Origin: Pseudomonas entomophila | Lineage (GTDB): Bacteria; Pseudomonadota; Gammaproteobacteria; Pseudomonadales; Pseudomonadaceae | Direction: 5' to 3' | Assembly (NCBI RefSeq): GCF_029478665.1 | Contig: NZ_JARPQB010000006.1 | Coordinates: forward strand, 50,530-114,529 | Length of the DNA stretch: 64,000 bases | In this document: positions 9,429 to 16,747 of the stretch, piece by piece | How positions within the stretch are numbered: the stretch's first letter is position 1 | Layout: each line of letters begins with the position of its first letter | Made by a program: the position numbers and the translations under genes | The notes under the pieces: generated by a model | The model's input: only the letters and a program-made list of their open reading frames with translations | Database searches by the model: none | Told to the model about the DNA's origin: nothing

Positions 9429-9471
9429 AGGCCGCTCCCACAGTCGTGCATCGACCGTGTGGGAGCGGCCT
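9429..9471. repeat. Inverted repeat, REP-like, downstream of the 9003 gene
   Basis: AGGCCGCTCCCACA at 9429-9442 pairs with TGTGGGAGCGGCCT at 9458-9471. It is a REP variant with GTGGGAGC instead of GTAGGAGC and may also end transcription. Confidence 0.7.
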
Positions 9472-9641
9472 GCCGAGGCGTCGGAGCGGTCCCCCCATCC
9501 TGCCATCTGCCCATCTGTGCAACGCCGTCACTTGGCGTAGAATGGCCCACTTTGTTCAATGACACCCCGTAAACACATCCCCCTGGTCACCTGGCCGGGG
9601 CGAACGTCGATGTCTTTACCTATCTGATAGAGGGCTTGGTT

Positions 9642-11309
9642 TTGGCTCAATACGTCTACACCATGCATCGGCTGAGCAAGGTCGTGCCGCCGAAGCGGGA
9701 AATTCTCAAGAACATTTCCCTGTCGTTCTTCCCGGGCGCCAAGATCGGCGTGCTGGGCCTGAACGGCGCGGGTAAATCGACCCTGCTGCGGATCATGGCG
9801 GGCGTCGACAAGGAATTCGACGGCGAAGCCCGTCCGATGCCCGACATCAACGTCGGCTACCTGCCCCAGGAGCCGCAGCTGGACCCGAGCAAGACCGTGC
9901 GTGAAGTGGTCGAGGAAGCGGTCAGCGTGATCAAGGACGCCCAGGCTCGCCTGGACGAGGTCTACGCCGCCTACGCCGAACCCGACGCCGACTTCGACAA
10001 GCTGGCCGCCGAGCAGGCCAAGCTCGAAGCCATCCTGCAGGCCGCCGACGGCCACAACCTGGAGCGCCAGCTGGACGTCGCCGCCGACGCCCTGCGCCTG
10101 CCGGCCTGGGAAGCGAAGATCGAGCACCTGTCCGGTGGCGAGAAACGCCGCGTGGCCCTGTGCCGCCTGCTGCTGTCGGCCCCCGACATGCTGCTGCTGG
10201 ACGAACCGACCAACCACCTGGACGCCGACTCGGTGGCCTGGCTGGAGCGCTTCCTGCACGACTTCCCCGGCACCGTGGTGGCGATCACCCACGACCGTTA
10301 CTTCCTCGACAACGTCGCTGGCTGGATCCTCGAACTGGACCGCGGCGCGGGCATCCCGTACGAAGGCAACTACTCGGGCTGGCTGGAAGCCAAGTCGGAG
10401 CGTCTGGCGCAGGAGTCCAAGCAGCAGAGCGCCCACGAGAAAGCCATGAAAGAGGAATTGGAGTGGGTGCGCAAAGGCGCCAAGGCCCGCCAGTCCAAGT
10501 CCAAGGCACGTCTGCAGCGCTTCGAAGAGATGCAGTCGCAGGAGTTCCAGAAGCGCAGCGAAACCAACGAGATCTACATCCCGGCCGGTCCACGCCTGGG
10601 CGACAAGGTCATCGAGTTCAAGAACGTCTCCAAAGGCTACGGCGATCGCGTGCTGATCGACAACCTGTCGTTCGCCATGCCCAAAGGCGCGATCGTCGGC
10701 GTGATCGGTGGTAACGGTGCCGGTAAATCGACCCTGTTCCGCATGCTCATGGGCAAGGAGCAGCCGGATTCGGGCAGCATCGAGATCGGCGAGACCGTGC
10801 AACTGGCCTGCGTCGACCAGAGCCGCGAAGACCTGGACGGCAGCAAGACCGTGTTCCAGCAGATCTCCGACGGTTCCGACCAGATCCGCATCGGCAACTA
10901 CGAGATCCCGTCGCGCACCTACGTGGGCCGCTTCAACTTCAAGGGTGGTGACCAGCAGAAGTTCGTCAAGGACCTCTCCGGCGGTGAGCGTGGCCGCCTG
11001 CACCTGGCCCTGACGCTGAAAGAGGGCGGCAACGTCCTGCTGCTCGACGAACCGTCCAACGACCTCGACGTCGAAACCCTGCGTTCGCTGGAGGAAGCCC
11101 TGCTGGACTTCCCGGGCGCCGCCATCGTGATCTCCCACGACCGTTGGTTCCTGGACCGCGTGGCGACCCACATCCTGGCGTACGAAGACGATTCGAACGT
11201 GGTGTTCTTCGAAGGCAACTACACCGAGTACGAAGCCGATCGCAAGAAGCGCCTGGGCGACGCCGCTGCCCAGCCGCACCGTGTGCGTCACAAGAAGCTG
11301 GCTCAGTAA
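9642..11309 (+). CDS. ettA: Energy-dependent translational throttle protein EttA (ABC-F ATPase)
   Basis: 555 residues, the family length. EttA binds the ribosomal E site and gates 70S initiation complexes according to the ATP/ADP ratio. Two ABC domains are present: the first has Walker A GLNGAGKS (39-46), signature [12 protein letters not shown] and [11 protein letters not shown]; the second has [22 protein letters not shown] and [11 protein letters not shown]. The charged linker between them ([15 protein letters not shown]) is the P-site tRNA-interacting motif typical of ABC-F proteins. The start is TTG at 9642, giving the conserved MAQYVYTM; GAGGG lies about eight bases upstream. A strong terminator follows, so it is monocistronic. 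Confidence 0.96.
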   Translation: MAQYVYTMHRLSKVVPPKREILKNISLSFFPGAKIGVLGLNGAGKSTLLRIMAGVDKEFDGEARPMPDINVGYLPQEPQLDPSKTVREVVEEAVSVIKDAQARLDEVYAAYAEPDADFDKLAAEQAKLEAILQAADGHNLERQLDVAADALRLPAWEAKIEHLSGGEKRRVALCRLLLSAPDMLLLDEPTNHLDADSVAWLERFLHDFPGTVVAITHDRYFLDNVAGWILELDRGAGIPYEGNYSGWLEAKSERLAQESKQQSAHEKAMKEELEWVRKGAKARQSKSKARLQRFEEMQSQEFQKRSETNEIYIPAGPRLGDKVIEFKNVSKGYGDRVLIDNLSFAMPKGAIVGVIGGNGAGKSTLFRMLMGKEQPDSGSIEIGETVQLACVDQSREDLDGSKTVFQQISDGSDQIRIGNYEIPSRTYVGRFNFKGGDQQKFVKDLSGGERGRLHLALTLKEGGNVLLLDEPSNDLDVETLRSLEEALLDFPGAAIVISHDRWFLDRVATHILAYEDDSNVVFFEGNYTEYEADRKKRLGDAAAQPHRVRHKKLAQ

Positions 11310-11325
11310 GCCGGTTTTCGTTGCA

Positions 11326-11357
11326 CAAAAATGGGGCCCTTCGGGGCCCCATTTTTG
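11326..11357 (+). terminator. Terminator after ettA
   Basis: A perfect stem AAAAATGGGGCCC / GGGGCCCCATTTTT with a TTC loop lies about 17 bases after the stop. Confidence 0.9.
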
Positions 11358-11374
11358 TGCCTGGCTTTCGGCCT

Positions 11375-11436
11375 GTTCGCCGGCAAGCCGGCCCCTACAG
11401 GTGCCGTTTCCTGTAGGAGCGGATTTATCCGCGAAG
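11375..11436. repeat. REP pair of mixed type
   Basis: CGCCGGCAAGCCGGCCCCTACAG is followed by CTGTAGGAGCGGATTTATCCGC. Two different REP stem types face each other in one element. Confidence 0.75.
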
Positions 11437-11586
11437 CAGGCGACACGACTCTTTACTTGTATACAGTTATAGAAAATGCACCAAATAATTTCATAAAAAC
11501 GACATTTCGCCCTGTTCCAGTGCGATTGGTTCTTGGTACATTCCCGAAAAAACCAAAAAACAATCCCTCTTGGTGAGATGTCTACC

Positions 11587-12927
11587 ATGATCGAATCCGT
11601 CGACCATTTCCTGGCACGTCTGCAACAGCGCGACCCGGCCCAGCCCGAATTCCACCAGGCCGTGGAGGAGGTGCTGCGCAGCCTGTGGCCCTTCCTCGAA
11701 CAGAATCCCCACTACCTCGAAGCCGGTATCCTCGAACGCATGGTCGAACCCGAGCGCGCAGTGCTGTTCCGCGTATCGTGGGTCGATGACCAGGGCAAGG
11801 TCCAGGTCAACCGCGGCTACCGCATCCAGATGAGCAGCGCCATCGGCCCGTACAAGGGCGGCCTGCGCTTCCACCCGTCGGTGAACCTGGGCGTGCTCAA
11901 GTTCCTGGCCTTCGAGCAGGTGTTCAAGAACTCGTTGACGTCGCTGCCCATGGGCGGGGGCAAGGGTGGTTCGGACTTCGATCCGAAGGGCAAGAGCGAC
12001 GCCGAGGTCATGCGCTTCTGCCAGGCGTTCATGAGCGAGCTGTACCGCCACATCGGTGCCGACCTGGACGTACCAGCCGGCGACATCGGTGTCGGCGCCC
12101 GCGAGATTGGTTTCCTGTTCGGCCAGTACAAGCGCCTGGCCAACCAGTTCACCTCGGTGCTGACCGGCAAGGGCATGACCTACGGCGGCAGCCTGATCCG
12201 CCCGGAAGCCACCGGCTACGGTTGCGTGTACTTCGCCGAAGAGATGCTCAAGCGCCAGGACCAGCGCATCGATGGTCGCCGCGTGGCGATCTCGGGTTCG
12301 GGCAACGTCGCTCAATATGCGGCGCGCAAGGTGATAGACCTGGGCGGCAAGGTGATCTCGCTGTCCGACTCCGAAGGCACGCTGTTCTGTGAAGCCGGGC
12401 TGAGCGATGAGCAGTGGGATGCGCTGATGGAGCTGAAAAACGTCAAGCGTGGCCGTATCAGCGAGTTGGCCGGGCGCTTCGGCCTCGAGTTCCGCAAGGG
12501 CCAGACGCCTTGGAGCCTGGCGTGCGATATCGCGCTGCCATGCGCCACTCAGAACGAGCTGAACGCCGACGACGCCCGCACCCTGTTGCGCAATGGCTGC
12601 ATCTGCGTGGCCGAGGGCGCCAACATGCCGACTACCCTCGACGCTGTGGATATCTTCATCGAGGCCGGCATTCTCTATGCCCCGGGCAAGGCTTCCAATG
12701 CCGGTGGCGTGGCGGTGTCGGGCCTGGAGATGTCGCAGAACGCCATGCGCCTGCTGTGGACCGCCGGTGAAGTGGACAGCAAGCTGCACCACATCATGCA
12801 GTCGATCCACCATGCCTGCGTGCATTACGGCGAAGAGGCCGATGGCCAAATCAACTATGTGAAAGGCGCCAACATCGCAGGCTTCGTGAAAGTCGCCGAT
12901 GCCATGCTGGCGCAGGGCGTGGTCTGA
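11587..12927 (+). CDS. gdhA: NADP-type glutamate dehydrogenase
   Basis: About 446 residues. It aminates 2-oxoglutarate to glutamate using ammonium and NADPH in the cytoplasm. Motifs: the substrate-binding segment GPYKGGLRFHPS with the conserved lysine, the catalytic region LPMGGGKGGSDFDPKGKSD, the dinucleotide-fold GSGNVAQYAA and the late GGVAVSGLEMSQN. The length and motifs fit the hexameric class I enzyme, not the large NAD enzyme. The start is uncertain: ATG 11587 has GGTGAG at a nine-base spacing, while the ATG at 11578 directly abuts that site. The frame is open to 11533. REP elements flank it and no operon partner is present. Confidence 0.95.
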   Translation: MIESVDHFLARLQQRDPAQPEFHQAVEEVLRSLWPFLEQNPHYLEAGILERMVEPERAVLFRVSWVDDQGKVQVNRGYRIQMSSAIGPYKGGLRFHPSVNLGVLKFLAFEQVFKNSLTSLPMGGGKGGSDFDPKGKSDAEVMRFCQAFMSELYRHIGADLDVPAGDIGVGAREIGFLFGQYKRLANQFTSVLTGKGMTYGGSLIRPEATGYGCVYFAEEMLKRQDQRIDGRRVAISGSGNVAQYAARKVIDLGGKVISLSDSEGTLFCEAGLSDEQWDALMELKNVKRGRISELAGRFGLEFRKGQTPWSLACDIALPCATQNELNADDARTLLRNGCICVAEGANMPTTLDAVDIFIEAGILYAPGKASNAGGVAVSGLEMSQNAMRLLWTAGEVDSKLHHIMQSIHHACVHYGEEADGQINYVKGANIAGFVKVADAMLAQGVV

Positions 12928-12933
12928 TTTGCA

Positions 12934-13008
12934 GCCCGTTCGCCGGCAAGCCGGCTCCTACAGAATTGGCGCTGACCCTGTAGGAGCCGGCTTTGCCGGC
13001 GAATGGGC
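12934..13008. repeat. REPIN between gdhA and the Gre-like gene (CGCCGGCAAGCCGGC type)
   Basis: Facing copies CGCCGGCAAGCCGGCTCCTAC and GTAGGAGCCGGCTTTGCCGGC lie between two convergent gene ends and may serve as a bidirectional barrier. Confidence 0.85.
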
Positions 13009-13010
13009 GT

Positions 13011-13508
13011 TCATGCCTCAGGCTCGATCAAGACGATCTCGATCCGCTGATCCCCCACAGGCCGTCGCCACAGCACTTCATCTCCTGGCCCACCCCCCAG
13101 CAATGCACGTCCCAACGGTGAGCCCCAATTGATCAGCCCATGCAGGGCATCGGCCTGGTCTTCACCGACCAGATGCACCTGGTGCTCCCGGCCATCCTCA
13201 TCGACAAAGCGCACCCGGCTGCCAATCTGTACCTTCTGCGTGGACGTGGCGGCAGGCACCTGCTGTGCGCTCTGCACGCGGGACGTGAAGTAACGCAGGT
13301 CGCGCTCGGTGTCGGCCAGACGCTGCTTATCGGCGCGATCGCCTTCGGCCAGCAGTTCGCCGTGCAGCGCCCTCAGCGCGGCCACGCGCTGCTGCAACTG
13401 GGCCAGGCCGCTGGCGGTCACATAGTTGGGTTGGTCGCTGACGCGCCGCTCCACCGGCTGGCTGGCCTGGGTGGCGGCCTGGTCCTCGTTGACGAATGCT
13501 CGGCTCAT
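13011..13508 (-). CDS. GreA/GreB-family transcription elongation factor-like protein
   Basis: 165 residues. The N-terminal half is a helical coiled-coil region (VTASGLAQLQQRVAALRAL to DLRYFTSRV). The C-terminal half is the FKBP-like Gre domain: VQIGSRVRFVDEDG, INWGSPLGRALLG, GDEV and the final VGDQRIEIVLIEPE. Gre factors enter the RNA polymerase secondary channel and stimulate cleavage of backtracked RNA. The canonical acidic tip pair is not obvious here, so cleavage activity is doubtful and it may be an accessory Gre paralogue. The start at 13508 has a strong AGGAGG seven bases upstream. It converges on gdhA, separated by a REPIN. Confidence 0.8.
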   Translation of the reverse strand: MSRAFVNEDQAATQASQPVERRVSDQPNYVTASGLAQLQQRVAALRALHGELLAEGDRADKQRLADTERDLRYFTSRVQSAQQVPAATSTQKVQIGSRVRFVDEDGREHQVHLVGEDQADALHGLINWGSPLGRALLGGGPGDEVLWRRPVGDQRIEIVLIEPEA

Positions 13509-13577
13509 GCGGGGCCTCCTTGTGCTGGAGACCATGGTGGCAGGTCGCAGGTTGCAACGGTTGTCCGTTTGCGACCT

Positions 13578-13934
13578 CTAGTTGCGACGATAGGCGCGGG
13601 CGGCGTCGCGGTCCTTTTCCTGCTGCCATTCGCGGTCGCGCTCGTCCCAGTAGCGCTCGCGGTATTCGCGCAGGTCTTCGTTGGACTGCATGGCGTGGCA
13701 CTGGCGAAAGCCGTCGTCCCAGCCGCTTTCGTACTGGCGGTTGTGCAGGTAGCGCGGGACGTCCTTGCGAAAGTCGCCGGCCATCAGCCCGGCGGCCTGG
13801 CGACCGCTGCTGCAGCCATCCTGAAAACCGTCGGCGTAGGCGGGGGGATAGCCTTGGTTGACCATCTGTTCGTGGGTGGTTTCACAACCGGCCAGCAGCA
13901 TTGCGACACACAGGCCCAACCAGTACCGCGACAT
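13578..13934 (-). CDS. Small secreted lipoprotein, function unknown
   Basis: 118 residues. The N-terminus SRYWLGLCVAMLLAGC is a lipoprotein signal with lipobox LAGC, so the mature protein starts at the cysteine and is membrane-anchored. The mature part carries repeated Gly-Asp/Tyr-rich motifs (YADGFQDGCSSGRQAAG and YESGWDDGFRQC) similar to those in small envelope proteins, then a charged C-terminal helix rich in Arg and Glu. Three mature cysteines could form disulfides. The start is ATG 13934; an in-frame GTG at 13940 is possible. Its function is not recognised. Confidence 0.75.
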   Translation of the reverse strand: MSRYWLGLCVAMLLAGCETTHEQMVNQGYPPAYADGFQDGCSSGRQAAGLMAGDFRKDVPRYLHNRQYESGWDDGFRQCHAMQSNEDLREYRERYWDERDREWQQEKDRDAARAYRRN

Positions 13935-14027
13935 ATCCACAAGACCTTTGACGTGATGATCGAAAGTCTAGGGGGTGAATTGTTGGCGGGATGTCAAAAC
14001 GCTGTCGAAGGATCGCGGCGGGGCTGT

Positions 14028-14052
14028 TCGCCGGCAAGCCGGCTCCTACGGG
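14028..14052. repeat. Single REP element
   Basis: CGCCGGCAAGCCGGCTCCTAC, one copy, downstream of the DUF4105 gene and upstream of the small lipoprotein gene. Confidence 0.75.
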
Positions 14053-14072
14053 GAGCGCTTGCCGGCCAATCT

Positions 14073-15926
14073 TCAATATTGGTACCACTTCAATTCCAGC
14101 ATCACCTCGTTCTGTGCCGTGGCCAACTGGCTGAACTGCCGCGAAGCGCTCAACCTCAGCCCGAGATTCTGGCTGATCTCCCACTGCTGGTTCAGGCTCA
14201 CGCTGCGTCGTACCTCGCCATTGGTGAAATAGTCACCCTTGGCTTCCAGGGTCAGGTTGCCCAGCCCGTTGCGCCACAGCAACCCGCCATTGAACCCGGC
14301 TGCCGGCGAGATGAATTCGGCGAAGTCGTTGTGGTGCTCCACCCGTGCCGTGCCCAAGGCGAAGCCGAGCATGTCGTCGGTCAGCTGCCAGGTCCCACCG
14401 GCACCGCCGTTGACGTGGCTGACCAGCACCTCGTCGCCATGCTTGCCCGGCACTCGCTCAAGCCCTCCGGCGACCTGCCACGACCACGGCTTGAGCAGCG
14501 CGTTGCGCGGCGTCAGCGAACGGATGGTGGCCAGGTCCAGGCGCTGCACCTGCCAGTCGTTGCCCTCGTACTGGCGCAGCTTGAGCTGGAGGATCTCGAT
14601 CTGTGCGCCGAGCGGGAAACCGTACAGGTTGTCGTTGAGGTCGTGATAGGCCATGCGCAGGCCATATTCAGCGAAGGCGCGGTCCTCGCGAGTACCCACG
14701 CCCAGTTGCCAGGTGCGCGACTGGTGGCCGTCCTCCGGCAGGCCGGGGCGTTCGATCTGCAACGGTGGCGGCGGGTTGCGGTTGATCGCCTTGAGCAGCT
14801 CGAAACTGCGCGCGGCCTGGCCGGCGTCGCGCGCCTGGCCATTGGCCCGGTAACGCTCAAGGCGGTAGGCGGCGTCCTGCACCAGTGCCTGGCGGTCGCG
14901 GGGCAGGGCGGTGAACGCGGTGCTTTGCAGATGGCCGGTGTCGGCGCTGATGGCCAGCACCTGCTGTTGTTCGGCGTGGTCGAGCGGTTCGGCGCGGGCC
15001 AGCAGCTCGCGTTCACGCGAGGGGCGGTAGCGCACGTCCGTCACCAGCCCGGATTGCTTGACCGCCTTGACGGTGTCGGTGGGGATGGCGGTCAGCGGGA
15101 ACTGCGAGGTCAGGTCCAGGCCCGGGCGCGCCACCTGCAGCAGTTCCAGCAGGCGGTAGGAGCAGTTCTCGTCGAAGAAGAAGTAGTCGAACTTGATCTG
15201 CTTGAGTTCCCACACATGCTCGACCATGCGCCCGGTCTCTTCCGGGGTCAGGTCCAGCTGGTACTCCCACAGGTCGCGGTTCTCCAGGCTGCGGTACTCG
15301 GAGAGTTTCTCCTGGTAGGGCATCATCGCGAACAGGCCCGGATAGCCCCCCATCAGGCCTTTCCAGGCGTAGAGGATGCTGTTGTCGCTGCCTTCGATAT
15401 AGGCGCCGAAGTTGATCGCGTAGCTCAGCAGCGTCGTGTCGTCGCGGCGGGTGTTGGACTGGTCGATGCGCAGCAGCGTGTGGCCGAACATCGACGACGG
15501 GCTGTTGAGGTAGGCGGCGGGGAAGATCAGCGCCGCGCTGTGCGGGTCGATGGACGTGTACCAGGTGTTGAACTCCTGGCAATCCGGGCGTGGCAGGTCG
15601 TTCAGCGCCAGTTGCTCGCGCAGCCAGCGGGTGCGAGCCGGGAATACGCACTGGGGGTGTTTGTCGCCGAGGCTTGCCGGGGCATACAGCGCCGCCACCG
15701 TGGCCGTGAGCTCCTGGTCGGGATGGTGGGCACCGTCTGCGGCGAGGAAGAAGCGCGGGTCATCCACATAGCTGCGCCAACCGCCGAGCTTGGCGGTCTC
15801 GTAGTGGCCCAGGGCGATCCAGTAGGGCGTGGCGGCCAGCTGCTGCGCGCGGGCCGGGTCGATCTGTGGTGCGGCGTGAAGCGGGGCGCTGACCAGTAGC
15901 GCCAGGGATGCGAGGCGTTTGAGCAT
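14073..15926 (-). CDS. DUF4105 periplasmic protein with C-terminal outer-membrane-like domain
   Basis: 617 residues. A signal peptide (LKRLASLALLVSAPLHA) is followed by a DUF4105/Lnb-type N-terminal domain carrying SPSSMFGHTLLRID and FFDENCSYRLLELL. These His and Cys residues resemble a papain-like thiol-protease core, which is inference. The last about 200 residues alternate polar and aromatic positions and end in LELKWYQY, a C-terminal aromatic typical of outer-membrane beta-barrels. The protein may thus be barrel-anchored with a periplasmic domain. An AGGAAG site serves either the ATG at 15926 or a TTG at 15935. It lies downstream of and co-oriented with the DUF3015 gene, separated by a hairpin. 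Confidence 0.8.
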   Translation of the reverse strand: MLKRLASLALLVSAPLHAAPQIDPARAQQLAATPYWIALGHYETAKLGGWRSYVDDPRFFLAADGAHHPDQELTATVAALYAPASLGDKHPQCVFPARTRWLREQLALNDLPRPDCQEFNTWYTSIDPHSAALIFPAAYLNSPSSMFGHTLLRIDQSNTRRDDTTLLSYAINFGAYIEGSDNSILYAWKGLMGGYPGLFAMMPYQEKLSEYRSLENRDLWEYQLDLTPEETGRMVEHVWELKQIKFDYFFFDENCSYRLLELLQVARPGLDLTSQFPLTAIPTDTVKAVKQSGLVTDVRYRPSRERELLARAEPLDHAEQQQVLAISADTGHLQSTAFTALPRDRQALVQDAAYRLERYRANGQARDAGQAARSFELLKAINRNPPPPLQIERPGLPEDGHQSRTWQLGVGTREDRAFAEYGLRMAYHDLNDNLYGFPLGAQIEILQLKLRQYEGNDWQVQRLDLATIRSLTPRNALLKPWSWQVAGGLERVPGKHGDEVLVSHVNGGAGGTWQLTDDMLGFALGTARVEHHNDFAEFISPAAGFNGGLLWRNGLGNLTLEAKGDYFTNGEVRRSVSLNQQWEISQNLGLRLSASRQFSQLATAQNEVMLELKWYQY

Positions 15927-15969
15927 GTCGGGCAACTACTTCCTGATGATGCCGAAAGATGAATCGCCA

Positions 15970-15994
15970 AGCCCGCCCCGGTGCCGGGGCGGGA
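15970..15994 (-). terminator. GC-rich hairpin between the DUF3015 and DUF4105 genes
   Basis: CCCGCCCCG / CGGGGCGGG forms a strong stem, but no T run follows on the minus strand. It may attenuate transcription or protect mRNA ends, not stop transcription fully. Confidence 0.45.
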
Positions 15995-16004
15995 GGCGTG
16001 GGAC

Positions 16005-16493
16005 TCAAGCCTCGGTGGCGTATTTGGCCAGTTGCGGGTCGCGCTTGAGCACGGCCAGGGTGTTGCTGTGGACAGCTTCTGCCGTCACGTTGGCGCTGCT
16101 GAAGATCTGCTGGAAGTGCTCGTGGGTGACGGCGGCGAAGTGCGCGCGGTCTTCAGGTGCCACGCCCAGGACCACGGCGTAGGTGGTCAGGGCTTCACCC
16201 TGGCCCTTGGCCATGTCTTCGGACAGCTCGTTCATCATGCCGTTCATGGCGAACCAGGACTTGCCGCCGTAGGTGAGGGAGGCCTTGGTCGAGCAGCCGT
16301 TGGTGCCCGAGGTCATGCCGAAGGTTGCGTTGCCGGAGGTGCCGTTGGTGGTGGAGGCGAGGAAGTGGGCCGGTGTACCGCGCTGGCCCTCGAACAGCAA
16401 GTTGCCCCAGCCGCAATTCGGGCCGCCCGGCGCTTCGGCCATGGCGTTGATCGAGACTGCGGCGAACAGGGTACCCAGAAGAATCCGTTTCAT
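16005..16493 (-). CDS. DUF3015 periplasmic protein
   Basis: 162 residues with a signal peptide (MKRILLGTLFAAVSINAMA, cut before EAPGG). The mature protein begins PNCGWGNLLFEGQ and continues with repeated Thr/Gly/Asn segments (LASTTNGTSGNATFGMTSGT), matching DUF3015. Two cysteines could form a disulfide. The start at 16493 is set by the signal peptide; the frame is open upstream to 16748 but without secretory sense. It precedes the DUF4105 gene in the same direction, about 78 bases apart, and such pairs recur in pseudomonads as far as I recall. It is divergent from the LonB-like protease gene. Function unknown. Confidence 0.82.
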   Translation of the reverse strand: MKRILLGTLFAAVSINAMAEAPGGPNCGWGNLLFEGQRGTPAHFLASTTNGTSGNATFGMTSGTNGCSTKASLTYGGKSWFAMNGMMNELSEDMAKGQGEALTTYAVVLGVAPEDRAHFAAVTHEHFQQIFSSANVTAEAVHSNTLAVLKRDPQLAKYATEA

Positions 16494-16747
16494 AGCGTTG
16501 TTCTCATTCTCAAGTGGCATACCAATGGTCAGGGTTCTGGCAACGTGGTTGCCAGGTCGGAAAGGCCCTACGGCCCCCCGCGCAGTTTGGAGTTTAGGCA
16601 TGATCCAAAGGTTGCGTTGTTTATTGCGAAAAATTGCTTGCGTGACGGGCATTGTCGGACTGCGACATAAAGTCTCGCGCAGCCTTGCCGCTGCGCGCTG
16701 GCAGCGCCAGAATGCGGTCATCCGCCCCGCCGAAGTAAGGAAACCCA

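Noticed and set aside
13140..15899. Very long plus-strand open frame (919 codons) opposite the DUF4105 gene
   Set aside because: It is antisense to three well-supported minus-strand genes and has low-complexity Ala/Gly/Val/Gln/His composition typical of the shadow frame of GC-rich genes.
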